Source: CAVPCZ01 sp963779225 (GTDB lineage: Bacteria > Bacteroidota > Ignavibacteria > UBA10030 > UBA6906). Taken from it: DNA of 64,000 nucleotides. The position numbers and the translations under genes were made by a program. The notes under the pieces were generated by a model. It saw only the letters and a list, made by a program, of their open reading frames with translations. It ran no database searches and was not told the origin of the DNA. The stretch is from assembly GCA_963779225.1 (NCBI GenBank), contig CAVZWW010000003.1:3038001-3102000 (forward strand), given 5' to 3'. Of this stretch, positions 9,424 to 18,592 are shown piece after piece. Positions within the stretch are counted from its first letter, which is position 1. The number at the start of each line of letters is the position of its first letter.

Positions 9424-10368
9424 ATGGACCGGGTATCGCTCATCATTCCCAACTGGAACGGCCTCGCGCACCTTCGGGAGTGTCTGGATTCAGTCGCATT
9501 TCAGACCCTCAGACCGGCGGAGACGCTGCTGGTGGACAATGGTTCCACGGATGCTTCCGTCTCCTTCGTTCGGGAGGAGTATCCCTGGGTCACGGTCATA
9601 CCGCTGGACCGTAACCGGGGCTTTGCCGCGGCGGTGAACCGCGGCATAGCCGCCGGCGTGACACCGTATGTGGCATTGCTCAACAACGACACGAAACTGG
9701 ATCCCCTATGGTTGAAGGAGCTTCTTCGGGCTCTCCGGGAAACCCCCGATGCGGGCATGGCCGCGTGCAAGATGCTGGATTTCTTCCACCCCGGAAACAT
9801 TGACGGTGCAGGCGATATCCTGACTCGTTCAGGGGCGCCATTTACCCGTGGTTCCGGAGAGCCCGACGACGGACGCTACAGTCAACCCGAGTTCCTGTTC
9901 GGTGCCTGTGCTGGAGCGGCGCTGTACCGCAGGAAGCTTTTTCAAACCATCGGCGCCTTTGATGAGGATTTCGTTTCATACTATGAAGATGTTGACCTTT
10001 GCTACCGCGCCCAGCTGGCCGGATGGCGATGTCTCTACGTTCCGACTGCGGTGTGTTACCACAAACGGGGGGCGACGGCGAACGCTCTTCCGCATTACCC
10101 GGTGCGGATGCAGGAACGGAATCTGCTGGCTCTGTATGTGAAAAATTATCCTCCGGGTGCGTTATTCCGGAAAGGACCCGTGATTGTTGCATCACGCATC
10201 CGGCGATTGTACCGCAATGTGCGCGAGGGCGAGGGACGCCCCGCATTGACGGGATTCCTGGAGGGTATGATGTTGCTCCCCGGTATGTTGAGGAAACGGA
10301 GGGAAGTCCAGCGCCTGCGGCGCATCGACGTTGATGCTTTCCTCGCGCTTCTGGGAGCCGACTCATGA
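9424..10368 (+). CDS. GT2-family glycosyltransferase
   Basis: Rhamnosyltransferase-like GT2 enzyme. It begins MDRVSLIIPNWNGLAHLRECLDS, followed by ETLLVDNGSTDASV, the loop NRGFAAAVNRGIAAG, LLNNDT, and a second acidic motif in VSYYEDVDLCYRAQLAGW, then the family-typical CYHKRGATA. About 314 aa. An in-frame GTG at 9364 would overlap the methyltransferase by 58 bp; ATG 9424, two bases after that gene's stop, gives the usual GT2 N-terminus. The stop overlaps the next start by 4 bp (ATGA). Confidence 0.9.
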   Translation: MDRVSLIIPNWNGLAHLRECLDSVAFQTLRPAETLLVDNGSTDASVSFVREEYPWVTVIPLDRNRGFAAAVNRGIAAGVTPYVALLNNDTKLDPLWLKELLRALRETPDAGMAACKMLDFFHPGNIDGAGDILTRSGAPFTRGSGEPDDGRYSQPEFLFGACAGAALYRRKLFQTIGAFDEDFVSYYEDVDLCYRAQLAGWRCLYVPTAVCYHKRGATANALPHYPVRMQERNLLALYVKNYPPGALFRKGPVIVASRIRRLYRNVREGEGRPALTGFLEGMMLLPGMLRKRREVQRLRRIDVDAFLALLGADS

Positions 10369-11327
10369 TACCCGATGTTTCTGTGATCATTGTCAATCTG
10401 AATACACGGGACCTTCTCGAAACCTGCCTGGAGTCGCTGTACCGGGGGTCGGCACCGCTGAGGATGGAGGTCTTCGTCGTCGACAACGGATCGAAAGACG
10501 GCAGCGCAGAGATGGTGCGGAGGAGGTTTCCTGAGACGCAGCTTCTGCTCAACGCAACGAACGAAGGGTTCGCCCGTCCGAACAATGCCGCCATACGACG
10601 GAGCACGGGGCGCTACCTGTTTCTTCTGAACTCGGACACGGTAGTGCTGGCCGGTGCAATCACGACTCTCGTGGCCTTCCTGGACGGGCATCCGGGCGCA
10701 GGAGCATGCGGCCCCCGGCTGCGGTATCCGGACGGCCGCCAGCAGTATTCGGTGAGGGGCTTCCCGACCATCTTCACACACTTCTGCGATATGTTCTTTC
10801 TGGATCGGCTTTTTCCCCGGTCCCGCGTGTTCGGGCGCGGAGAAATGCGCTACTTCAATTATGACGTTTCGCAGAAAGTTGACCACATCACGGCTGCCGC
10901 TTTTCTTGTCCGGCGAGAGGTTCTCCAAAACGTGGGCGGCCTGGATGAGGAGTTTGCGATCTACTACAATGACATGGACTGGTGCTATCGCATGAAGAAC
11001 GCCGGATGGTCCATCTGGTATGTGAGCGAAGCGGCGATCATCCATCATCTGGGAAGTACTGTTGAGAAGGTCAACCGGGACTTCGCATTGTTTCAGGTCA
11101 TGTACGATAACGTGATGCTGTTTTACCAGAAGCGCTATGGACGCGGGGCAGTTGGGGCGTACAAAGTGATCATGCTTGCGGGATTCAGCGTGCGCGCCGT
11201 CGCCTGGACCCTGATCTCCATGGTTCGGCGCGACCCGACAACACGACACTTGAGGACCTTCTGCTGGAAGACGCTCGGCCTTGCACTGCCATTCTGGACA
11301 CCGCTCGGGGAGAAGCCACATGCCTGA
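10365..11327 (+). CDS. GT2-family glycosyltransferase
   Basis: GT2 glycosyltransferase: DVSVIIVNLNTRDLLETCL, VFVVDNGSKDGSAEM, NEGFARPNNAAIRRSTG, LLNSDT, then YYNDMDWCYRMKNAGW and IIHHLGSTVEK. The order and the Asp-containing motifs are those of O-antigen/rhamnan-type transferases. A hydrophobic stretch near the C-terminus (GAYKVIMLAGFSVRAVAWTLI) probably anchors it to the inner membrane. ATG overlaps the preceding stop by 4 bp. It resembles the genes at 6032 and 13075 more than it does 9424, suggesting local duplication. Confidence 0.9.
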   Translation: MIPDVSVIIVNLNTRDLLETCLESLYRGSAPLRMEVFVVDNGSKDGSAEMVRRRFPETQLLLNATNEGFARPNNAAIRRSTGRYLFLLNSDTVVLAGAITTLVAFLDGHPGAGACGPRLRYPDGRQQYSVRGFPTIFTHFCDMFFLDRLFPRSRVFGRGEMRYFNYDVSQKVDHITAAAFLVRREVLQNVGGLDEEFAIYYNDMDWCYRMKNAGWSIWYVSEAAIIHHLGSTVEKVNRDFALFQVMYDNVMLFYQKRYGRGAVGAYKVIMLAGFSVRAVAWTLISMVRRDPTTRHLRTFCWKTLGLALPFWTPLGEKPHA

Positions 11328-12069
11328 CGTACGCCGTCAGTTGAAAAACGCCATCCGTGATGTCCGCAAATTGCTGCGGATGTTCCGGCATCTCGACCGG
11401 GAAGCCATAGCCGCAAACTATCTGACAGGGGAGGGGATTGAGATCGGCGGCCTCCATAATCCCATGAAGGTACCCCGGGGGGCCCGGGTACGCTATGTTG
11501 ACCGGATGTCCGTGCACGAGCTCCGTACGCATTATCCGGAGATGGCGGAAAGGGATCTCGTTCATGTGGATATCGTGGACGACGGAGAACGACTCACAAC
11601 GATCGGTGATGCCTCCCAGGATTTCGTGATCGCCAACCATTTTCTCGAACATTGCGAGGATCCCCTCCGCACACTCCGGCAGCATTTCCGCGTGCTCAAG
11701 GAGGGTGCGGTTCTGTTCCTCTCCCTCCCCGACAAGCGGTATACCTTTGACATCCTCCGCGAGGTGACGCCGATTGAACATCTCGAACGCGACTACCGGG
11801 AAGGCCCGGCATGGTCCCGCGACGCGCATTTCCTGGAATGGGCGGAACTGGTTGAGCGGCTCACGGATCCTGCGGCCATCCGGGCCCGCGTCGATGAATT
11901 GCAGCGGCTGAACTACAGCATTCACTACCATGTCTGGACGATGGAAGACATGCTGGACCTCCTTCGTCACCTCCCCCGGTTTCTCGCGATCCCTTTTTCA
12001 ATCGAATGTATCATGCGAAATGAAGGTGAAGTCAATATTGTCCTCCGCAAAACCGGGGCCGTGACGTGA
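11320..12069 (+). CDS. SAM-dependent methyltransferase (Methyltransf_11-like)
   Basis: Probable class I methyltransferase. After a helical N-terminus it has YLTGEGIEIGGLHNPMKVP (a form of the SAM motif GxEIGG), VRYVDRMSVHELR, then LTTIGDASQDFVIANHFLEHCEDPLRTLR, where the ANHFLEH segment is the post-motif region of this family, and LKEGAVLFLSLPDKRYTFD. This form is common in glycan clusters of diverse bacteria. ATG 11320 overlaps the upstream glycosyltransferase by 8 bp; an upstream TTG at 11281 is less likely. The stop is shared with the next start as GTGA. Confidence 0.82.
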   Translation: MPDVRRQLKNAIRDVRKLLRMFRHLDREAIAANYLTGEGIEIGGLHNPMKVPRGARVRYVDRMSVHELRTHYPEMAERDLVHVDIVDDGERLTTIGDASQDFVIANHFLEHCEDPLRTLRQHFRVLKEGAVLFLSLPDKRYTFDILREVTPIEHLERDYREGPAWSRDAHFLEWAELVERLTDPAAIRARVDELQRLNYSIHYHVWTMEDMLDLLRHLPRFLAIPFSIECIMRNEGEVNIVLRKTGAVT

Positions 12070-13082
12070 CCACCTCACTCCCGCTCGTCAGCGTGATTAT
12101 CGTGAACTATAACGGCGTGACGCTGCTGGACGACTGCCTGACAAGTGTCCTGGCCACAGACTATCATCCGCTTGAGGTGCTCCTTGTGGACAACGGGTCC
12201 ACGGACGGCAGCGTGGCCTTTGTCCGCTCCCGGTTTCCGGATGTGCGACTGCTGCTCCAGGAGAAGAATCTGGGTTTTGCCGGCGGCAATAATCGCGGCG
12301 TGGAATCTTCCACGGGTGAATATATTGTCCTGCTGAATACCGACACACGGGTCGAACCCGGATGGGTGAATGCCCTGCTGGAGCATATGCAGGAGCCCGG
12401 TGTGGGCGTAGTAACCTCCCGTGTTGTCACAGAGGGCGTGCCGGATCTGTACTATGCAAAGAACGGCTCGTTGAATTTTCTGGGGTACAACATCATGCGG
12501 GTTTTCGACGACCTTTCCATTGTCTTTTTCGCGGGGGGAGCGTCCCTGATGTTCCGCAGACAGACCGTGGGAAAACCGTTTCTGGACGAATACTTCCTCT
12601 ATCATGAGGACGTCTACCTTTCCTGGCGCATGCGCCTTGCCGGATACAAGATCAGGATGGCGCAGGCCTCCTCCGTGCATCACACCGGGAGTGCCACGGC
12701 ATCACGTCAGGCATCGAATCTTGTCACCTTTTACCAGGAGCGTAATCGCGTGCTGAACGCTCTTCTCCTGTACGAGTTCTCAACACTACTTCGCCTCATC
12801 CCGCTTTTCGCGGCGGACGGTGCGGTCAAACTCGCCCTGAGCATCGTTGCGGGCCGGAAGTCGCCGGCAGGGATTATCCGTGCATACGCCTGGTGCGTTA
12901 TGCACGCCCCGTGGATTCTCCGGCAGCGGCGGGCGCATCAAGCGACGCGCACCGTGCGGGACAGCGAGATCCTCTCGTGGATGAGTCCGCGGCTGCTCGA
13001 CCAGGAAGGTCCCCTCGCATCCACGGTCAACCGCTTCGCACGCGTGTATGCCCGGCTGATGAGGCTCCCGTTCTATGCCTGA
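12066..13082 (+). CDS. GT2-family glycosyltransferase
   Basis: GT2 enzyme with LPLVSVIIVNYNGVTLLDDCL, VLLVDNGSTDGSVAFV, NLGFAGGNNRGVESSTG, LLNTDTRVEPGW and the acidic motif in LYHEDVYLSWRMRLAGYK, followed by SSVHHTGSAT. 338 aa; the C-terminal third has hydrophobic helices (LLRLIPLFAADGAVKLALSIVAG) that may lie at the membrane. GTG start in a GTGA overlap with the methyltransferase. The stop overlaps the following ATG by 8 bp. Confidence 0.9.
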   Translation: MTTSLPLVSVIIVNYNGVTLLDDCLTSVLATDYHPLEVLLVDNGSTDGSVAFVRSRFPDVRLLLQEKNLGFAGGNNRGVESSTGEYIVLLNTDTRVEPGWVNALLEHMQEPGVGVVTSRVVTEGVPDLYYAKNGSLNFLGYNIMRVFDDLSIVFFAGGASLMFRRQTVGKPFLDEYFLYHEDVYLSWRMRLAGYKIRMAQASSVHHTGSATASRQASNLVTFYQERNRVLNALLLYEFSTLLRLIPLFAADGAVKLALSIVAGRKSPAGIIRAYAWCVMHAPWILRQRRAHQATRTVRDSEILSWMSPRLLDQEGPLASTVNRFARVYARLMRLPFYA

Positions 13083-14010
13083 ACTCTCTATTGTCATCGT
13101 GACATGGAACAGCCGGACCGACATCGAGCGTTGTCTCCATTCGCTCGGTGCATCCGGGATGCGCACCCCGGCGGAAATACTTCTGGTGGACAATGCGTCG
13201 ACCGACGAAACGGCGGCATTCGTGCGAACGGCGTTTCCCGGGGTCATCGTTCTTGCGGCTGAGACAAACTCAGGCTTTGCGGCGGGCAACAACCGGGCGC
13301 TGAACGTGGCGCAGGGGAGATATCTCCTCCTTCTCAACCCCGATACCGTTGTGCACACCGGCGCGCTTGACGCGCTGGTGACATTCATGGATGGTCACCC
13401 GGAGGCCTGGGCATGTGGACCTCCTTTGTTCAACGCTGACGGTTCTCCGCAGCGCACCGGCGTCCGGTTCCCGGGAATCTGGAATATCCTGGTGGAAAGT
13501 TTGTTCCTGGACCGCTTGTTCGCGCGCACGCGGCTGTTCGGAGGTCACAGGGAGTTGTATCGCGACCCTGACCTACCCCGCAGGGTGGACTACCTCCAGG
13601 GATCCTGCCTCCTCGTGCGCCGGACCGCGATGGAACGGGTCGGGAAGCTCGACGAGGAATTCTTTATGTACTTCGAAGAGACCGATTGGTGCCGTCGGAT
13701 GAAAGAGGCCGGAGGAGAGGTGTGGTTTGTGCCCGGACCGGGGGTTCTTCACTTTGGAGGTGGGACCACCGGGCACTACGACGAGCGCCGCCTGCTCCTT
13801 TATCACCGAAGTCTCCTCAGGTTTTTTCGAAAACACCACCCCCGTGCTGAAGGTGTCGTGTTGCGCTTTATACTCCTTTTCCGTTCAATGATCCGGATCG
13901 TTGTCTGGAGTGTGTACGGTGCAACGCATGTTCCGCATCGCGCCGCCGCCGCATCCGCGCGGCGAGGGTATCTGCGCGTGCTTCTTTTCCTGGCAGGATT
14001 GCGGCCCTGA
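13075..14010 (+). CDS. GT2-family glycosyltransferase
   Basis: GT2 enzyme beginning MPELSIVIVTWNSRTDIERC, with ILLVDNASTDETAAFV, NSGFAAGNNRALNVAQG, LLNPDT, LQGSCLLVRRTAMERVG and the acidic motif FMYFEETDWCRRMKEAGG. The C-terminus has a hydrophobic segment (FILLFRSMIRIVVWSVYG) that probably touches the inner membrane. Normal length at 311 aa. It overlaps the upstream gene by 8 bp and is three bases from the next one, keeping the operon tight. Confidence 0.9.
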   Translation: MPELSIVIVTWNSRTDIERCLHSLGASGMRTPAEILLVDNASTDETAAFVRTAFPGVIVLAAETNSGFAAGNNRALNVAQGRYLLLLNPDTVVHTGALDALVTFMDGHPEAWACGPPLFNADGSPQRTGVRFPGIWNILVESLFLDRLFARTRLFGGHRELYRDPDLPRRVDYLQGSCLLVRRTAMERVGKLDEEFFMYFEETDWCRRMKEAGGEVWFVPGPGVLHFGGGTTGHYDERRLLLYHRSLLRFFRKHHPRAEGVVLRFILLFRSMIRIVVWSVYGATHVPHRAAAASARRGYLRVLLFLAGLRP

Positions 14011-14013
14011 ACG

Positions 14014-15018
14014 ATGAACGAACCACTCTTCTCCGTCATCATTCCGACATACAACCGGTGCGGGCAGCTCCGCGAATGCTTGCTGGCACTGGCACTCCAG
14101 GATTGCCCGGCTTCCGAATTTGAAGTGATCGTCGTTGTGGATGGGTCCACCGACGGGACCATGGCGATGCTTCGGGACATCGCGCTGCCGTTTCTTCCGG
14201 ATGTGGTTTTCCATCCGAACGGGGGAGCCGGACTGTCACGCAATACCGGAGCAGCCCGGGCACACGCGCGGTATCTTGCGTTTACGGAAGATGACGTCAT
14301 TCCGGACCCGCACTGGCTCAGTCGCGCCCGTTCCCTTCTCGCAGCGGATGAGTGGGATGTGCTGGAGGGACGTACGGTGTACAGGAAGACGGAGACGGAT
14401 GTGCGGAAATTCGAAACAGAGCGGCGTGCTTCATTCATCCCCTGCAACCTCTTTGTGCGCCGTACGATGTTTGAGAAGGTGGGTGGGTACAGTCTGGAAT
14501 TCCACGATAGCGGCACCGGTCTCTACTTTCGTGAGGATTCGGATTTAGGGTTCCGGCTGATGGACGCCGGGGCACGAATCCGGATCGCGGAGGAGGTGCG
14601 TGTGAGTCATCCTCCACAGTTTCTGACGCTGGGTGGATGTTTCCTTCATACGCGCAGATATGTATTTGATCCACTCCTGTACAAACGGCATCCCCGCCGA
14701 TTCCGGGAACAGATCGAGGTGAAACAGATGTTCGGAATAACAGTCCACCGGGCGCAACATTATGTTGCCCTGACGGACGCTTGCGCGCTGGGGCTGGCTG
14801 CGGCCGGATTCCTCTCCGGGAGCCTGACGGCCGGAATCATAGGATTGGGCGGCATCCTGCTCTGCGGAACACTGTTTCGATTCAAATACCAGGGACGTGG
14901 CTTCCTGAATGTGTACCGTCTTCGTGAAACCCTGGGTTTTCTGGGACTCCCGTTTGTCTACCTGTGGGCGCTGCTCCGGGGCTGCGCCCGCTACAGGGTT
15001 TTCGGTGTGTTGTTGTAA
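14014..15018 (+). CDS. Glycosyltransferase family 2 (GT-A) with C-terminal membrane helices
   Basis: GT-A glycosyltransferase of a different GT2 branch from its neighbours: FSVIIPTYNRCGQLRECL, FEVIVVVDGSTDGTMA, GAGLSRNTGAARAHARYLAFTEDDV (the acidic metal motif), then FREDSDLGFRLMDAGARI. The last 90 residues hold two or three hydrophobic helices (ALGLAAAGFLSGSLTAGIIGL; ETLGFLGLPFVYLWALL), so it is membrane bound. Last gene of the glycan operon; nadD follows 12 bp downstream after a GAGGGAGAG ribosome site. Confidence 0.88.
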   Translation: MNEPLFSVIIPTYNRCGQLRECLLALALQDCPASEFEVIVVVDGSTDGTMAMLRDIALPFLPDVVFHPNGGAGLSRNTGAARAHARYLAFTEDDVIPDPHWLSRARSLLAADEWDVLEGRTVYRKTETDVRKFETERRASFIPCNLFVRRTMFEKVGGYSLEFHDSGTGLYFREDSDLGFRLMDAGARIRIAEEVRVSHPPQFLTLGGCFLHTRRYVFDPLLYKRHPRRFREQIEVKQMFGITVHRAQHYVALTDACALGLAAAGFLSGSLTAGIIGLGGILLCGTLFRFKYQGRGFLNVYRLRETLGFLGLPFVYLWALLRGCARYRVFGVLL

Positions 15019-15030
15019 GAGGGAGAGCAT

Positions 15031-15609
15031 ATGAAAATGGGCGTGTTCGGCGGCACCTTTGATCCGCCCCATGTCGGCCATCTGATCGTTGCGGAATATG
15101 TGCGTGAGGCGGTCGGTCTGGACAGGATCCTCTTTGTGCCGACTGCGACCCCTCCACATAAGAGGGATCGCATTATAACGCCGGGAGAGCAGCGTGTGGC
15201 CATGGTGCGGCTGGCCATTGCACGCCATGACCCCTTCGCCGTTTCGGACATGGAAGTGCGGCGGGGGGGAGTGTCATTTACCGCCGACACGCTTGAGGAG
15301 TTGAAGGCTCAGCATGCGGGAGCCACGCTTTTCTTCCTGCTCGGCATGGACAATCTTCTCGAGTTCCGGACCTGGAAAGATCCGGAGCGAATCCTTCGTC
15401 TGGCCCGGCTGGTGGTGATGACGCGTCCCGGATTCGTGGCCGGGAAGGATCCGGAAGACATCGCCGGAAGTGTGGAATATTGCGCGGTCCCGCAGATCGG
15501 CATTTCGGGAAGTGAAATCCGGACGCGCGTCAGAGAGGGTAAGAGCATCGCTTTCCTAGTGCCCCCTGAAGTCCGCCGGTTCATCGACAGGCACGGTCTG
15601 TACCGGTGA
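15031..15609 (+). CDS. nadD: Nicotinate-nucleotide adenylyltransferase
   Basis: Transfers AMP from ATP to nicotinate mononucleotide in NAD synthesis (cytosol). The nucleotidyltransferase signature is at the very start, MGVFGGTFDPPHVGHLIVAE (GGTFDPxHxGH). DRILFVPTATPPHKR and FLLGMDNLLEFRTWKDPERIL follow, then ISGSEIRTRVREGKSIAFLVPPEVRRFI with the ISxSxIR motif; all are diagnostic of NadD. 192 aa is the usual size. ATG chosen because GAGGGAGAG precedes it by 5 bp. Confidence 0.95.
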   Translation: MKMGVFGGTFDPPHVGHLIVAEYVREAVGLDRILFVPTATPPHKRDRIITPGEQRVAMVRLAIARHDPFAVSDMEVRRGGVSFTADTLEELKAQHAGATLFFLLGMDNLLEFRTWKDPERILRLARLVVMTRPGFVAGKDPEDIAGSVEYCAVPQIGISGSEIRTRVREGKSIAFLVPPEVRRFIDRHGLYR

Positions 15610-15810
15610 TTCCATCGGGGGCCCCAACGGTGCATTTTCCGGATTCCCCGGAGGGGGGGGGAATACTCCGGCAACCGGTCCGAATAGGAACGCCTGTCGG
15701 GCCATAGCGTAGCAGCCGGCGGGATACTGCCGCGACGTTGCCTCGCCTCTTATTGCCTCACCGCGATGTTCTCCGCTTGCGTTCCGGCTGCCGGAGTTGT
15801 ACATTTCAGC

Positions 15811-16158
15811 ATGAGAGCCACACTGAGGCACGCCGCGTCCCTTGCGCTGCTCGTCCTTCTGGCCCTGTCTGCAGGGTGCGAGAATTCGCCGGGTAACCGT
15901 GTGGAGGACCGGCTCTGGAGCGAAGCGGAACTCAAGGGACTGCAGGGAAAAACGCGGGAAGAGATACAGGACCTGCTGGGAAAGCCCAAAGGGCTGTATA
16001 CCTACGACAGCAAAGGACGCTGGCACTATCCCCATGTGCTCCTGCAGCCGGAAGGCACCGGAAAGCCGGCTCCTGCATCAGTGACCATATACTTCAGCCA
16101 ATTCGGGGAGCATCGCGTCACCATCGTTGATGTTACCCCGAATGCCTCGCCGCGGTAG
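15811..16158 (+). CDS. Small lipoprotein, BamE/SmpA-like
   Basis: Short exported lipoprotein. The signal reads MRATLRHAASLALLVLLALSAGC, with lipobox LSAG/C. The mature part has LKGLQGKTREEIQDLLGKPKGLYTYDSKG-like text, which resembles the two-helix plus beta fold of the SmpA/OmlA (BamE) group where a K/G-T-x-x-E-V-x-x-L-G-x-P motif recurs. A role in outer-membrane assembly is only a suggestion. An in-frame ATG at 15766 would put 15 residues before the signal, so 15811 is preferred. 200 bp separate it from nadD. Confidence 0.6.
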   Translation: MRATLRHAASLALLVLLALSAGCENSPGNRVEDRLWSEAELKGLQGKTREEIQDLLGKPKGLYTYDSKGRWHYPHVLLQPEGTGKPAPASVTIYFSQFGEHRVTIVDVTPNASPR

Positions 16159-16208
16159 GGTTTATTGCCCGGTACACACCTGTATTTTCATCGAAAGTCA
16201 CGGACGAC

Positions 16209-17654
16209 ATGACCACGAAAGATCGAGAAGTGACAGAGTCTTCCGGGGGCGGAACCACAGGGGGGGTGGCAGGACGCCATCCGCGAATCCTCGTTGTTGA
16301 GGACGGCCTGATCATGGCCCGCGACATTGAGGCGCGGCTGAGAAAGATGAGCTACGACGTTGTCGGTATCGCCGGCTCCGGAGATGAGGCGGTCCTCAAA
16401 GCGAAAGACCTTTCACCCGATCTTGTGCTGATGGATGTCAACCTGAAAGGGGGCGTGGACGGAATTCGTGCAGCCGAGCTGATCCGGGGGCGGGCGGATA
16501 TTCCCGTCGTCTACGTCACCGGGTACTCGGATGACCAGACCCTCCGCAGGGCCCGGGCCACCGATCCATTCGGGTACATCCTGAAACCGTTTGACGAACG
16601 CGAACTCCACGGGACCATCGAGATGGCGTTGTATCGCCATCAGATGCATATGCATCTCAAAGAGCGCGAGCAACGGTACCGGAAGATTGCAGAACTGGTA
16701 TCGGATTTTGCGTACTGTCTTGGTGTGGGAGTTGACGGAACATTGACGCCGGAATGGGCGACGGACGGCTTCACGCGAAGCTCGGGCCTATCTATTGAGG
16801 CGCTCGCGGACCTCTCGGAACATGTGCATCCCGACGACCGTGAGCTTGTCTCCGGAAGAATAGCGTCGGTCCGGGAAGGAAAGGACGGGGTTACCGAGTA
16901 TCGTCTGCGCACAGGCGACGGAGACTATCGCTGGCTGCGCGAGTCTGCACGTCCGTTATGGAACGATGCCCGCCAGCGGGTTGTTGCCATCGTCTGTGCA
17001 GCACAGGACATTACCTCGCAAAAAACTTCCGAAGAGCGCGTCCTGACCACCATGAAGGAGCACGGCAGACTTCTGGAAGAGACACCCCGGCAGGTGCTCC
17101 TCCTGCTCGCACGGATAGAGAGTCTGCTGGAAGTGCTCGGGGAGGTCGAAGGGAACGAGAAGGATACGGAAAGCCGGCGGATACAGTTGGCGATCCGGAC
17201 CTGCCTTCGCGTCCACCAGCGCATCTACGGTATTGATCATTTCCGGGAAGTCCCCATCAGTGTCCACCTGCAGCAGATGACCGGTGAAATATTCAAGGCG
17301 TGGCGTAAAACCCGGACGATGTTCTCGGTGGAGGCGGATCCGGTTTTGCTTTCACCGGAGCATGCCGTCACGGTGATGCTGGTGACGCATGAGCTGGTCA
17401 CCAACGCCCTGGAACATGCCTTTCCCCAGGGCAGGCGTGGAGAAATCCGTGTGAGTTTCCGGCTTGACCCGGTGCGCGGGTGCACGCTCCAGATCAGCGA
17501 CACCGGCGTCGGGTTGCGAAAAGAAATTGATGTCCGGCGTGCAAAGACGGCCGGATTCAGATGGGTGCAGGTCCTCACAAAACATCTGCAGGGCCGGCTG
17601 GAGGTCCGTCGTGACGATGGGACCCAGATCTCGCTTACATTCCCCCTGGCGTGA
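16209..17654 (+). CDS. Receiver-PAS-histidine-kinase-like protein with degenerate kinase
   Basis: Cytosolic signalling protein. About residues 25-140 are a CheY-type receiver with the phospho-acceptor in DLVLMDVNLKGG, the threonine in VVYVTGYSD and lysine in YILKPFDE. About 155-275 form a PAS domain (YRLRTGDGDYRWLRESARPLW). The rest resembles HisKA_2/HATPase. The N-box HELVTNALEHAF and the DTGVGL motif are present. However, the helix that normally carries the HHRVKNN phospho-acceptor reads ETPRQVLLLL, with no histidine at that place, and the later glycine box reads AGFRWVQVLTKHLQG. The overall layout is known; loss of kinase activity is inference. Small histidines nearby (EHGRLLEE) might substitute. 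Confidence 0.75.
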   Translation: MTTKDREVTESSGGGTTGGVAGRHPRILVVEDGLIMARDIEARLRKMSYDVVGIAGSGDEAVLKAKDLSPDLVLMDVNLKGGVDGIRAAELIRGRADIPVVYVTGYSDDQTLRRARATDPFGYILKPFDERELHGTIEMALYRHQMHMHLKEREQRYRKIAELVSDFAYCLGVGVDGTLTPEWATDGFTRSSGLSIEALADLSEHVHPDDRELVSGRIASVREGKDGVTEYRLRTGDGDYRWLRESARPLWNDARQRVVAIVCAAQDITSQKTSEERVLTTMKEHGRLLEETPRQVLLLLARIESLLEVLGEVEGNEKDTESRRIQLAIRTCLRVHQRIYGIDHFREVPISVHLQQMTGEIFKAWRKTRTMFSVEADPVLLSPEHAVTVMLVTHELVTNALEHAFPQGRRGEIRVSFRLDPVRGCTLQISDTGVGLRKEIDVRRAKTAGFRWVQVLTKHLQGRLEVRRDDGTQISLTFPLA

Positions 17655-18561
17655 CCCGCGGAGAGAAGACAGTGATTGCCTCCGGTATAGGGGAACCCGT
17701 TTTCTCTTCATCGCTGTCCTGTGCGTTGTCGCGGGATGTTCCGATCCCCGCTATGGGTTGTTGCGCGAAGGAAATGCACAGGTTGAAGCCGGGGATGATT
17801 CCTCTGCCGTTGCATGCTTTTCGGCAGCCCTCCAAATGGATTCCACGTTTGCCGCCGCCTATTTCAACAGGGGCGTAATCTATCTCCACTGGGGACAAAT
17901 CGGCCGGGCAGTCCACGAATTCAACGCCGCCATCCGTTACGATCAGCAAAGCACCGACGCGTACAGAGCGCGTGCGGCAGCATTAAAGGCATCCCTCAAT
18001 CTTCTCTCAGCAGCTGATCCCTATCCGATCGACCTGAGCGTTCAGAGAACAAGCCGCTTCGCCACTGCTGTGCTGCTGTACCGTGACCTGACGAAAGTCA
18101 TTGATGCGGATCCGTATGACGTGGCGGCACTTGCGGACCGTGTCGAATGTGCATCGGAGCTGGGGGATATTGAAAGCATGCAAAAGGATCTGGATCGTGC
18201 GCTGGGACTCGAACCGGATGATGCGTGGCTGTTGAATCGGAGAGGGAGGCTAAGGGCTGATCTGGGAAATTACGGGGATGCTGTTGCTGACTACACGCGC
18301 GCCCTGGCGGTGTGCGATACCTGCTTGTATCTCCTTTATAACCGTGCTCTGGCGATGACAGAACTGGGGGAGTTCCAGAGGGCCCTGGATGACCTGAATG
18401 CGGTTCTAAGGAGCGAACCTGAAGACGGAGCGGCGTGGTACGCCTGCGGGCAATGCCTTATCCTGCTCGGGCACGGCTCTGAGGGGAAGAAATGCCTCGA
18501 AAAAGCCATTTTGCTGGGGGTATCAGATGCAGCCTTGATTCCCGGACGTGTCCGCCCTTAG
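17617..18561 (+). CDS. TPR-repeat lipoprotein
   Basis: Exported lipoprotein with tetratricopeptide repeats, a likely protein-interaction scaffold in the envelope. The signal is RFLFIAVLCVVAGC with lipobox VVAG/C. TPR units follow at about 55-120 (AVACFSAALQMDSTFAAAYFNRGVIYLHWG), 165-215 and 215-285 (GDAVADYTRALAVCDTCLYLLYNRALAMTELG). The nearest in-frame standard start to the signal is ATG 17617, which overlaps the 3' end of the upstream gene by 38 bp and leaves a long basic N-region. No start is visible closer, so the true initiation is uncertain. Possibly coexpressed with the signalling gene. Confidence 0.7.
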   Translation: MGPRSRLHSPWRDPRREDSDCLRYRGTRFLFIAVLCVVAGCSDPRYGLLREGNAQVEAGDDSSAVACFSAALQMDSTFAAAYFNRGVIYLHWGQIGRAVHEFNAAIRYDQQSTDAYRARAAALKASLNLLSAADPYPIDLSVQRTSRFATAVLLYRDLTKVIDADPYDVAALADRVECASELGDIESMQKDLDRALGLEPDDAWLLNRRGRLRADLGNYGDAVADYTRALAVCDTCLYLLYNRALAMTELGEFQRALDDLNAVLRSEPEDGAAWYACGQCLILLGHGSEGKKCLEKAILLGVSDAALIPGRVRP

Positions 18562-18592
18562 ATTCTTGACCCGGCCTGCCGGCAAAAAGAGC

